Below, piece by piece: positions 1 to 17,917 of a DNA stretch of 64,000 nucleotides (position 1 is the stretch's first letter; each line of letters begins with the position of its first letter). The translations under genes were made by a program, and so were the position numbers. The notes under the pieces were generated by a model. That model saw only the letters and a program-made list of their open reading frames with translations, had not been told where the DNA came from and searched no databases. The stretch covers positions 7,663,001 to 7,727,000 of the forward strand of contig NC_085119.1 in assembly GCF_030269925.1 (NCBI RefSeq). The letters run 5' to 3'. Origin of the DNA: Bombyx mori. Lineage: Eukaryota > Arthropoda > Insecta > Lepidoptera > Bombycidae.

Positions 1-7036
<7,036 letters not shown>

Positions 7037-7140
7037 TTCTTATCACACTGCGACAAGACTTGTCATAATTTATCCTACAGCTAGACAAGTATCTATTTGA
7101 ATGTGATCAAAATCGGTACTAACGCATCGTCAACCAGGGA

Positions 7141-7146
7141 AATAAA
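7141..7146 (+). promoter_or_regulatory. Poly(A) signal AATAAA of ISWI
   Basis: Canonical AATAAA about 105 bases after the ISWI stop codon, the first one downstream. Placement suggests a short 3' UTR; the actual cleavage site is not known. Confidence 0.5.
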
Positions 7147-8451
7147 ATATTTGATAATTACCCTTAAAATGTTTGACAGAAAGCTTAAACTATATACACA
7201 CAAATATTATATCATAAAACAGTTCCTTACAAATGTGATTTCTCGATTTGTAAGATTGTCTTCTTAATAGTCTTTTCAAAAATGTCACTCACATTCAAAT
7301 CGAGCCTTGTCAGTCTTTAATACTGATTATTTTATTTTCAACGTAGACGTTCGTCTCAAACCTGCCGAAAAGGTGAAGTCCAATAGTATTAAAAAAACGT
7401 ATTGAAAGCTTGAATGTGATTTTGATTTTATAGATTATTGTGTCTGTTTGAAAATTGTATGTCTATTTATTTGTAGATTCAGACAATTACTTCATTTACT
7501 TACTTAAATGCGGCTTATACGTGCTATGCGCAAATAATGGTTTTGTTAACTGGTGGTGAAACTGTATTGTGAATTCTTTACTTTGATCAAAGAACAAACT
7601 GAAAAAAGCGATCGCGTAAAAGTAAAAAGTGGCAACCATTCATATAATTCAGTTATAAAGAATATAAATAACAAAAATATAATAAATATAAATAAATAAA
7701 TTCAGTTATTCAGTCTTTCGTGGTTCCTCCCAGCAGACTTGCTGTATGATGGTAAAAAACGTGAAGTATTTTTTTTATTTAGAGGATTCATTTTATCATT
7801 CCTTAAAAGGAAGCAGAAGCGTCCTCTGCCTTGAAATATTTCGGTATCAATTTTTAATTCACTGTGCATTCAACTTGAGTTATTGATTAATTTCCTGAAT
7901 AAATTTAATATGAATAAAAAGAAACTATAAACGCATATCTAAAGGCTATGTTACATAGTTTGTGGTAGTATCTATCTATCGTTTTGTTTTTAATCTAAAG
8001 GCCATGAAATTTCGACTGAGCGTTGTGCCTGTTCTCTGTTCTAAGGAACATTCAATACAAATACATATTATTGGTGACATCTAGCATGTATGTATATTCC
8101 GCAAAACTTCCTGTGATTTGCCCATAACTTTGCAGTACAATAAGTAACATTTAAGTTAGATGATATTATTGTGTCAAAAACTACTTTTAATAGCTTGATG
8201 TGAATTTGTAAACACGGTTTGTAGAAATTTGCATTAAAGTGACATTCAATAATTTTTTGTAATATTTTCATTTCGATGGGTTCATTATCTTATAGCTCAA
8301 CTAAATTTTAAGTATCTGTGGAGCAGGTCTGTCTCGTCCTTGATCTTCACGGTAGACTCTGGGTATATAAGCGCTCCAACATTTTCTGCATTTTTTTCCC
8401 TCCCAAAGCTGAGGGTCTTGAGAGAACATTTCAGCGTAACCTTAACTATTA
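7147..8451. other. Intergenic, no gene seen
   Basis: AT-rich DNA between ISWI and a repeat fragment. Only short chance frames are present. I see no splice-linked coding, RNA gene or clear transposon end. Confidence 0.5.
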
Positions 8452-8785
8452 GATGAACTCACGGGGCTCAAACCTGACGCCGTTTCTAACACTAACCCTA
8501 GCAAGAGCCGTGCTTTGCAGAATCTACTACCGGATCGGAAACGCGACCCACTGAGAAGATCCGGCGAGAAACTCAGTGGGCTGTCTGTGGGTTAATTTAC
8601 TCGCGCCCTTAGTCGCAAGCGAAGGGTTCGACGGGAACGATGACAGGTGCTTGGCGTACTTAGAAGCACCGTTAGTGGATCGGGAGGATCCGAAATGACG
8701 TGTTTTGGGCGACGTCGACTAGTTACCATTCGGTCTGTAGGATCGGGAATGATTTTCTGCATCTCCATCGTTTCTAACACAGGCT
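8452..8785 (+). repeat. Dispersed repeat fragment, probably LINE-derived (BMC1-like)
   Basis: Contains GCAAGAGCCGTGCTTTGCAG, CGGATCGGAAACGCGACCCA and a CACTGAG...CTCAGTGGG inverted repeat. Related copies occur at 37620-37960 (minus) and 46820-47130 (plus), so it is a dispersed family. I recall this text from silkworm LINE 3' regions, but the family name is from memory. Confidence 0.6.
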
Positions 8786-9359
8786 GTTTACGGGCAAAAA
8801 AATACGAGGCAAGTAAAAGTTTTTAATGGAATACATTACAATCAGCAGATTTTTTATAATGTCAAATAAATGTTATTTTATTTTATCAAAGTTTATAAAA
8901 TTAAAGAATATTATAAAACAAATTTAAAGATTTGCCAATTGAAATGCGAGCTTTATAATAAATATATTTTATGAATTTCATTTACTCTCTATTGCGACAA
9001 GAGTTAAATAAGTTATTCGTTGTTTAGACAGCCCTGTTGTAGAGTAACAACCTGTAAAGGTTCTGTAAAGAAGAGACTAAAGTGAATGATTTGACAAGTC
9101 AAATGAATTGCAATTTTGACATTTTTTCTTTCAAAATGAATCTCACAAAAAATAGTGATGTAGGTATATAGGCTCAGGTGATCACTTAGTAAAAAGTGAG
9201 CCATGAACTCGTCCACACACTTGCAATAAAAAAAATTAAGATTGCGTGAACCAACGCGTAAAGATCTATAGTTGGAGATGTAATCAATAAGTTTAAATTA
9301 TGTTAAATTATTTTCATCTTTAACCTGTGAATGTTGGAAAAACTAATATAAAAACAAAT
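8786..9359. other. Intergenic, 3' flank of CAF1-A
   Basis: AT-rich sequence between the repeat fragment and the probable 3' end of the minus-strand CAF1-A gene. No feature recognised. Confidence 0.45.
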
Positions 9360-9365
9360 TTTATT
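9360..9365 (-). promoter_or_regulatory. Candidate poly(A) signal of CAF1-A
   Basis: AATAAA on the minus strand about 180 bases after the CAF1-A stop codon. A second one lies about 15 bases further upstream on that strand (near 9375-9380), so either may be used. Confidence 0.4.
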
Positions 9366-9545
9366 TACAATCTCTTTATTCAGTCATTAAACTACCACGA
9401 AGACAAAACTACACTAACATTTATCACAGTTTAGACTAAGCTTATTTCTTCAAAGTTAATCAGGTACAAATTGTTATTTATTTCTATTCCTTGGTATGAA
9501 ACAGAAGTGACTACTGAGTTAAACTCTTTAGCAAGGCAGTTCAGA

Positions 9546-12500
9546 TCAAGATGAGTTTCCACTATCCACGTTATCCTGGAAGTTGTTGGCGTTAGTAGTG
9601 AATGGAGCTCCAAGTCCGTACAGATGTCCACTCGTACTTTCAATGTTTCCATCAAAAAATATCTATAAATAAAAAAGCAATTAGGTGGGTTCACACAGAG
9701 CGAGCAGCCTCGCGAGGAATTTTCTTCGCGAAACTGCTCGGTCTGATGTAGACGCCTCGGCCACGGAAAGCGCGCGTGGCCACGAGCGAGCAATCGAGTG
9801 TGAGCTTTTTGTTTTGCCTCAGTTGTTTGCAGTATTTCCACAATGAGGGGAAATTCCGCATTTGAGGGGAAATTAGGGTCCATAGGTAAAGAAAAAGGGG
9901 AAATTGCGATCCAATATTGTTTTCGTTTAAGTTTTTTTTAATAATTCTATTTATAAGGACAAAAGCAATTGCTACCACCGCAACTCGTACGTGTGGTGTC
10001 ATGAGATCTTAACTCTCAACTGGACGAACGAACAAATGGCCCGGGCTTGCTGCGCGCAGCATCCTCGCGATGATACCGAGTCTATCTATCTCACTATAAT
10101 AAAGGTTTATTATGTGAGTAGCAAATCAAGCAGACTCACTTCTTTAATTTTAAAAAACGCCATGCCAGTCAGTAGTGAGTCAGAACCGGCTTGATGTTGG
10201 GGACCTACTCGCCTCAATTCCAACTGATCTGCAACTTCTTGTAAGCCACCTTTAAGATTCTTGCAAAGTTTCATCAGGTACTGTTAAAAATTAAAAATAA
10301 AATTAAAATACTGTCACAAATCCATTCCTTTTTTGAATGATTGTAGGTCCAGCACATTGGGCGTATGGTTGAACTTAATCTTTCCGCGATCAGGTTAGTC
10401 ATAATCATTAACATCAGGGGTTAAGTGGGTTGCAGAAAGAGCAAAACATAACTACTGTTACGCCGGTAAGAGTAACGCCATCTATCGCCGAATAGTAGAA
10501 CGAATATCGAAGGACCTAGTAGCACCTAGAACGCTCGAGAAGTACAACGCCATCTATTGTCTGATAGCGGAAAAATTCTAGGGATGAGGTATCGACTATA
10601 AAGGCGTTACAGGGATGGTACGCAGTCAGTCAGTAACCGGAACTACTCGAAGCGAAATGGCGAACGGATAACCTGAAGCGAAGCGGAAGAAGTAAATTGA
10701 GAATTTTAAAGTGTTTATGAAGTGTTTAAGTGATTTAAGCGTTAAATATAGTTTCTAGTTGTACTTTGGTGAAATTTTATTTATCCCGAACCCCAGCGCG
10801 TAACACTACTCTACTTGTTCTTTGTAAAACCTAAATACTCTTCGTTGCTCACCTTGACATCATACACGGTGGGGAAATATAGACGCAATCGTTCAAAGAA
10901 GTCATTCTCTTCATGAGGTAGGTTTTGATCAGTAAGCAACTTAAGTAAATAACCAAAATCATATCCAGAATGAAAACTCAACCAGTTGATGTTATCCATT
11001 AGTACAATTCCTGAAACATTATGCTGTATATAATAGCTGGAGAAAACATTCAAATTGAAATGGTGTGGTAAATACATAGTACATTTTACATTATAATGGA
11101 TGGAATGTATATAGAATGGAGTATAGTCACTTACCAGATGACATTAGTAATTCAGCAAATTCAAGGGGTTCAATACCATGTTCTTCATGTTCCCTGAATT
11201 GCAGACCAGAATTTTGTAGTAAGTCTATCGAGTCTTGTGCATACATATCCTCCCTGATGATACATTTATAAATTTTTATAACTGTTGAATGGATAGACAC
11301 AAATTTAGTGATGTTTAAATTTACTTACTGAAGATTGAATTTAAAATTAAACTGCCAAGTTGTGCACCCTGGGGGAGTTTTAGCATTTTCGTCCATAAAC
11401 GTTAATCCTAATTGTATGATCCGCAACAGATCCACATTGCATCTAATTAAAAATAATACTTTAAATGAGTAATATTTAAATTGGTTATTAAATAAACTGT
11501 GATATGGGAAAAGCAATTTAGTGTAGTGTAGTGTAATAAATAATATAGCAAAAGTTTAGTTGGTGTTCCACATTAAAATCGATTACAATTAGCACATAGG
11601 ACTAGTCCCTTAGCAGTATTAGATTATGCCTCTATTACATGCATGAAATTACAATAATTTACATACTTTAACCTAGGCATAAACCAATGTATTTCGATTT
11701 TATAAAGTAAAGATGTAAAGTGTGTTAACAAGTGCTCACGATTGGTAGAGTTATTATGTGTTTGGGTACATTGTAAGCAGCTTGAATAAAGCTGGTTCTT
11801 AAAATTAGCAGAAGCAAAAAAAGGTCCCATTAAATTATTTTTATGCAAGAACAATTTGGAAGAGCTATTTCTGAAAACAAATAAATACAAACAGTAGTTT
11901 CAAATATCATAAAATTTAAACATTATTTATACTGAACAAAAATTAATATCTACTAGGTTCACAAAGTCAACAATCTTACAAGATGCCTAGCTTTGCAAAC
12001 AGCTGAATTTGTTTTAGTTGACAGCATGTGAATATAAAGTTTTTCAAGTTTTTATACTAATTGTAAGCTTATCAATGATTCTTTTCAATTTTTTTCATCT
12101 ATTTCAGCTTCAGAAATAGTTTCTCATCATATCATACTGGATGCTCATAAATCCCTGTTTACTGTGCATTTAAATAAATATAGTCAGAGTATTTAATTAA
12201 ATGTCTCACCTTAAAAGCTGGTATTGATAATCTGCAGTGGATCTGAATTCACCAATTGGTCTTGCAACTACACCTGGAAATTCAGTATCCATGGCCACCC
12301 AATGGTATTTCTGGACAACCTGTTTATTACCATTGTGTAAAGGAGTTACCAGAGCCCATAAACATTACCATTTAAATTTGGACCAGCCCCAATTTAAGCA
12401 TATAATTGAAGGCATAACTCTATTGTGGCTATTTCACGCTTTAAACAAAAATGTATGACTATTTTATTTTAGAAACAGGAAGGTTGGTGGAAAATGACAG

Positions 12501-13461
12501 CTTACATTACCCCTTACTACCAGCAAATACAGGTTGGAAATCACAGTATGGTGATATACTAAACTGATAATGCTGCTGCATATTCTCCTGTGACTTGCTT
12601 TTATAACACCCACATGAAGAGATTGGGCTGTGTTATTGTAGGACACCACACAGCCTATATTTTTAAAAATCAACATGGCCTCCAATATAAGGTACCTAGT
12701 GCATTCATATCGAGAGATTTGACTTTAATGGTGTTTGAATCCCATAGGCCAGTGCTAAATTTTTCTAAATGATAGAGTGCTATACTGGATCACATGGCTC
12801 ACTATATGTTTGGTAGTGCTATCAACATCTAAAAGTGCATTATGATTTTTTTTTCTACCTAATTACTAGTAGCCTCTATGGTGTATTCTGATTTCACCAT
12901 ATTGGTTGTTGGGCTAACAGAATGATAACTGTAAGACTATCGGCCTGCAAATAACTTCTATTTGATATAATTTTTTCCATTGTAGTTTCTATAAATCGAT
13001 CACCACCAGTAATTATGTGAACTTATAAATACACTAGTTACACTTTTATCACCCCCTAGTTTTTCTCCATCATAAAACCACATAGGTAATTTTGGACATA
13101 GGCATAGCTTGATACTAATACATCAGACGTCTCACCTATTAGGCTACAGACATTAAAATAATATGAAATATAATAAGAGAGAATTGGTAATTTTCTGAAC
13201 TTACTGAGTTTTAATTGTATTCTTATAATACTATCAACTATGTTGTATTATCGACCTTTGATGAGTAAATAAAATACTTAAATTATTAAATGTCTAGCCT
13301 CTACATAGCTCTAGCTCTAGCTACTTATATTGTTTACTCTAAATTCTGACCTGTCTTATTACATGAAATTCTTCATGAAGATTATGATTCCAAACGTTTT
13401 TAATACTGCACTCTTCTTTTAATGCACTGCACAGTAAAGAGGTGAAACTGGTCGCCGGCAT
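9546..13461 (-). CDS. Pop2: CAF1/POP2 deadenylase, paralog A (CNOT7/8 family)
   Basis: Catalytic subunit of the CCR4-NOT complex; a DEDD-type 3'-5' exonuclease that shortens mRNA poly(A) tails in the cytoplasm. Exons on the minus strand: 13461-13351, 12319-12210, 11442-11329, 11253-11135, 11010-10853, 10280-10140, 9662-9546. They total 870 bases, 289 residues, close to the family's 285-290. The ATG directly follows a TTTTAG acceptor, so a non-coding first exon is expected upstream but was not located. Active-site segments are present: [13 protein letters not shown] (D and E), FHSGYDFGY (D), and [12 protein letters not shown] (H and D). All seven exons are in frame and spliced by GT-AG, so this is a gene and not a processed copy. 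The N-terminus (MPATSF then a Leu/Cys-rich stretch) differs from paralog B; the rest is very similar. Intron 5 carries a solo LTR. Confidence 0.93.
10456..10805 (+). mobile_element. Solo LTR (gypsy-like) in CAF1-A intron 5
   Basis: 350 bp bounded by TGTTACGC and GCGTAACA, which are inverted repeats with TG...CA ends. It is flanked on both sides by CTAC (10452-10455 and 10806-10809), a 4-bp target duplication typical of Ty3/gypsy elements. A TATA-like CTATAAAG lies at about 10599. No internal retroviral coding is present, so this is a solo LTR left by recombination. It lies antisense to the gene, between exons 10280-10140 and 11010-10853. Confidence 0.8.
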
Positions 13462-14070
13462 CTAAAATCCAAATATTGTTGAAAATACATTCCTTGAATG
13501 AATTTTATTTTGTTATGAATAAGATGTGTACCTTTTCTCCTGATGGGCACCTTTTTTGTTTCATTGAGTAGCTAATTTTTTTAAAAATTATTTTTCAATT
13601 TCTGCTTTGTTTGGTAATACTTTGAACCAACAATTTTTTTCAAAGAATAGAAGTCGTCATTGTGAAATCTTTTTTTGCCATATTCTTAGACCACAGATTA
13701 ATTTATTGGCTGCACCGGCATGCGTAGTTCCGGACCGAAATAGTTCCTGGAACTATGTTCTCGTATGGAACTTTATCATTCAATCCGAGTTGTCAAAATT
13801 AACATGTTCAGACAGTTCCATTTCCATTCCAAGTGTACTGTTATGCAGGAACTACGAACGCGTTGAACATGACGGACATGCGGACATGATTAGAGCATAG
13901 GTACCGCGCGGCGCGGTAGCGTGACGCGGCGAGTCCCGAACCGACACGAGTCCACGTAAAGAGATAAGGCGAAATATAACGCGAATACGAAGGAGTGAGA
14001 TGGAAGGAGTGAGATGGAGCAACTGCGTGTAGATCTCTTTCATATTACATTTTCTCTACGACCTACGTGT
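13462..14070. other. Upstream region of CAF1-A
   Basis: On the minus strand this should contain the 5' UTR exon and promoter of CAF1-A. A CpG-richer patch near 13890-13960 is a candidate, but no TATA box, initiator or donor site stood out. Short repeated AGTTCC/GGAACT motifs occur at 13727-13860. Confidence 0.3.
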
Positions 14071-14312
14071 TTTTTTTTTTATTGCTTAGATGGGTGGACG
14101 AGCTCACAGCCCACCTGGTGTTAAGTGGTTACTGGAGCGCATAGACATACACAACGTAAATGTGCCACCCACCTTGAGAAAGTTCTAAGGTCTCAAGTAA
14201 GTTACAACGGCTGCCCCACCCTTCAAACCGAAACGCATTATTGCTTCACGGCAGAAATAGGCAGGGTGGTGGTACCCACCCGCGCGGACTCACAAGAGGT
14301 CCTACCACCAGT
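14071..14312 (-). repeat. Bm1-like SINE, 5'-truncated
   Basis: Minus-strand copy: its A-tail appears as the T run at 14071. It carries the family's 3' end (CACCCATCTAAGCAATAAAA) and the block GCGTTTCGGTTTGAAGGGTG in near-consensus form. The tRNA-like head is missing. Confidence 0.8.
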
Positions 14313-15097
14313 ACAAAACAGTCGATAGTTGAATAAATTAAAATGTTTTGCTATGGATTTTGATCTTGACCATACACCATTCCTACGAGCACTTAACCCT
14401 AAGTGTTTGTAGACCATTTCTTAGAAAATCATAATTCAAAATTCGAGAACTTTAAAACATTCACCACTTTCGCTAGTTTTGTTAACTACATTACGTAATG
14501 AAAATAAGATATATTGGTATCTCGGTTATGGGAAAAAGGTTCTAAGGCTACAACGAGCTAAATCTATGTTGTATAACAGAACAACGTGGTATTTTAATTA
14601 ACAATTGATAGGTTATATATAGTTTCCGATGCATCGTACAATACATTGAAAAATAATGAAAGTAGTAAAGTAATTAAAATTATGACAAAGTAGAATAGTA
14701 CATTAATAAATTATGCAATCAACTCTAACAATGAACCTAAAACTAAAAAGCTTACAAAATAATAATTATAATTGCCATCAGCGGTAATCTCTTTTTATAT
14801 AGTGTTTTTTAAAAATTGTATTATTAATACCTTTTTTTTTTAATATTGTGTAATTAATAAAATTTTAAATAAATATAGAACATAGTTAAAATAATAATTT
14901 AATACGTGATTCGCTACACTACAAACAGCTACAGACTTAACATGTCCGCGGAACTAAACAGCTACAAACAGCTATTAGACTTATCATGTTCGCGGACCTG
15001 TTTAATTCCGCGAACATGTTTTCTGGAACTAGTTCTGACACTAAAAAGAACGACGTCATGTTCAATTCTTTTCAGAACATGATTAGCGCGGCTCACT
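14313..15097. other. AT-rich intergenic DNA
   Basis: No coding. Around 14940-15010 there is a small inverted repeat of CATGTTCGCGGA and its complement, plus repeated ACAGCTA motifs. No element ends could be fixed. Confidence 0.35.
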
Positions 15098-15450
15098 GAA
15101 TTTGGCTCCCCTTTTTTTGATTTTCGGAATTTTTTAATTTTTAATAATTTGTTCGTTAATGTTCAAATGTAAAAATTGTTTCTTTGTCTTTTATTTATTC
15201 ATAATTGATTAAACAAATGATCACCCTTAAGTTGGCCCCCCTTACTAGATATATATTACTATATAGATATATTAGTATTACTTACTATATAGATATATTA
15301 TTTTTATCGTCCAGATTAATTAATTTTGACCAATTATCGTTTCTTCGACGACTATTGGTGATTGTTCGATCATAAAAACAATTAAATTCCCAATTATTAA
15401 TTATCACTGAAATTTCTATATCCTTGTTAATATTCAATATCATTAAAAAT
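15098..15450. repeat. Inverted copy of 25480-25790
   Basis: Reads GGCTCACTGAATTTGGCTCC at its start; the reverse complement is found at about 25760-25785. Similarity continues through the AT-rich TCATTTGTTTAAT-type text and the AATTAATTAAT segment. It lies upstream of CAF1-A as its partner lies upstream of CAF1-B. It could be part of an ancient inverted duplication or a dispersed repeat. Confidence 0.55.
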
Positions 15451-15817
15451 AACTGAATTTATTAAAACCGCGCTAATCGTACTTTAACGACTAATTGCCC
15501 GTCTTCATTGACATTTTTTTGTTGAAGTATTCAATATTTTTTTGATCTCCATAAGAAATAATTAAACAGTATAAACGCACTTGTTAACAAAACGCTAGTA
15601 ACTCACTGAATTAAACTCTGTAGTACTCTGTACCACGACTACCACGAGTCGTGTCTAAGGACTTTTTGGCGGGAACGCGAGGAGTGAAGTTATGTGATTT
15701 GTTTGTTTTGTCTATTTAGTGTTTCTTCAGGTTTAAAGGTGTAATAACGGTGGTTTATTAACTGTTTAATATCTGTGAAAGTGCACAAATGTGGGAAAAT
15801 GAAACAAAGTCGCTGGA

Positions 15818-16023
15818 CGTAACTTCTCGGGATCCTCCAAAAGTCCACTGAAAAAATATCAGTAAATGACCACCATTTTACTGAGATTATATTTTATATT
15901 TCATCCCATATCATCTCATTTCATTTCACTCCACATTATCATTTTTCAAAAAAATAAGAATATAAATTAAAATAAGACATGACCTAAAGGTCTTAGTTAC
16001 CAGGTCATAAAATTCCTTAAAAA
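15818..16023. repeat. Direct copy of 25787-26041
   Basis: Shares TCGGGATC(C/T)TCCAAAA, CCACTGAAAAA, TTTTTCAAAAAAATAA and CTTAGTTACCAGGTCATAAA with 25787-26041, in the same order and orientation. The second copy carries an extra stretch of about 50 bp. Function unknown. Confidence 0.6.
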
Positions 16024-16101
16024 ACAAAGTCGTGTCTAAAGATGGGTTAATACCGATATTTATCAATATTAGCGAATACTAATATATTCATGATGTAATA
16101 T

Positions 16102-16280
16102 TATAATACCTTAACGAATACGTGAATATCCTGATATCCAATACGGTATTCGTGAAATAAGTTAATGATTATTAATACACTTAATACGGTATTCGTACCG
16201 TATTAATTTTAACTCGTTTATCCGTTTTATCAAAGTATATTAAGATATCAGGATATTCACGTATTAGTTAAGGTATTATA
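16102..16280. repeat. Long inverted repeat with 37-nt arms
   Basis: Arms 16102-16138 and 16244-16280 are complementary with one mismatch and are separated by about 105 bases. The spacer contains AATACGGTATTCGT twice. The structure belongs to the AT-rich candidate element around it. Confidence 0.75.
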
Positions 16281-16564
16281 TATACAAAAATGAATTGCTG
16301 TTCGTTAGTCTCGCTAAAACTCGAGAACGGCTGGACCGATTTGGCTAATTTTGGTCTTGAATTGTTTGTGGAAGTCCAGAGAAGGCTTAAAAGTTAAAAT
16401 AAATATGAAAATGCTCGGAATGAAATAAAAATAACAATTTTGTTTTTCCTTTGATATCCCCCCGTCGGACGGATTCCTTTTGTTTGTTTTAAGTTTATTT
16501 TATACAAAAGCTTAGGTCTTTTATTTATCGGTTGAGGCACTACGAAGTCTGCCGGGTCAGCTAG
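16276..16564 (+). mobile_element. Helitron-like fragment, second subfamily
   Basis: Carries the widespread lepidopteran Helitron text GGCTGGACCGATTTGGCTAA and ends CTTCGTAGTGCC-like on the opposite strand, then GCCGGGTCAGCTAG before T. The 3' CTAG and following T fit Helitron termini. The 5' TC end is not clear, so the start is approximate. Confidence 0.6.
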
Positions 16565-17917
16565 TTAATAATATAAATAGTATATTGTATCTAGGAATTT
16601 GACTTCACACTAAATATTTTACAAGTAATATTATGTACATTAAAATTAATATTATTATTAAATCAGAATTTGGTCAACATATCAGCTTTTTTACTTTTTC
16701 TACCGAAAGCCTGTTACGTCGGTCAGAAATATGTTTAGAAATTTTGAATTTTTTTTTTGAAAATTTTTTGAAAAGTCCTCTCACATGGTATTGAGGTTGC
16801 TAGTGGGTACACAACATCTATAATATTATCATCCACGAACCGTTTGTTTAGAAAGTAATTTCGATTCAAATCAAACTTCATAAAAAAAAATCAAAAAAAT
16901 CAAACTTTTATTTAAATTTTGAGAAGTCCGTAGAAGATAATTAAATACCACCGCAAAAATATATTGTCATCATAATTTATTACGTAAAAACACTTAATTT
17001 AGTTGTGGCAGTATTACATTTTGTGTAAAAAAAATTTTATTTATGAAATTGGTAAACAATGTCAACTACCGTATCTACTTTCGTTTCTCAAATCATCGTT
17101 TTAAAACCAACTAATTCAAAGGAAACAGAAAATAAAATTAAAATAATGGAAATAAAGCTCACCGATTTTATTCCAATAAATGTAAAAATGCACTATATTG
17201 CCTTAAGTAGAATCTTTAGTTGAATCAAGAAATGAAGGTTCAAACATTAAAAAGTAATGCATTTAAAAATTCCCACTAGCATCTTTGACATGTAAAAAGT
17301 TGAATTAAAAAATAGTCCTTATACTCATAATGATATGTACTTATTTTCATTGCTCAATATGTAAACATGTAGTTTATCTCACTTACTCTTAGCGCATGCA
17401 GTATTGTTATGAATGTGATAGACAGATATCCGCGAGACACGTACGGCGTATGCCAGTATATTTTCGAGTGATAGATACAACCCGACCGATGTGAGTTGGC
17501 TAATATTATGAATAGAGTAATACGGAATATTAGCATATCAGAATTCGACGGATTACCGATACACGAATACAAGCTGTATTACGAATATCATAATGAATAC
17601 TAATATATCGGTCTCACCCTTAGTCGTGTCTCGAAGACGGGGCGCTACAGACGTGCCATGGAGTGTTGCTAGCTTGCACTATTACATTCGCTATAATTTA
17701 ATTTCCAAGAAATTTAAATTTAAACTGATTTTATAGTAATAGGTATTTAAACACAATAAAAATTATAACTTTTTGATATCGGCCTAACCTTTCTATATCT
17801 ATACTAACATTATATTTCCAAAGCATACTTCACATTTAAGGTCCTGGCCAACTTTGTTAACAGCGTAGCCAGAAATATATCCAAACGCTACGGTACTAAA
17901 TAAAGAAAAAACATTTT

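Larger units (their letters stand above)
16038..17621. mobile_element. Candidate DNA transposon with 10-bp target duplication
   Basis: Bounded by AGTCGTGTCT on both sides (16028-16037 and 17622-17631). The left end reads AAAGATGGGTTAATACCGAT and the right end, reversed, reads AAGGGTGAGACCGATATA, a loose inverted repeat. The interior is AT-rich with many TATTCG/CGAATA motifs and no transposase. It contains a 37-nt inverted repeat and a Helitron fragment. The same 10-mer also appears once at about 15650, so the duplication could partly be chance. Confidence 0.45.
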
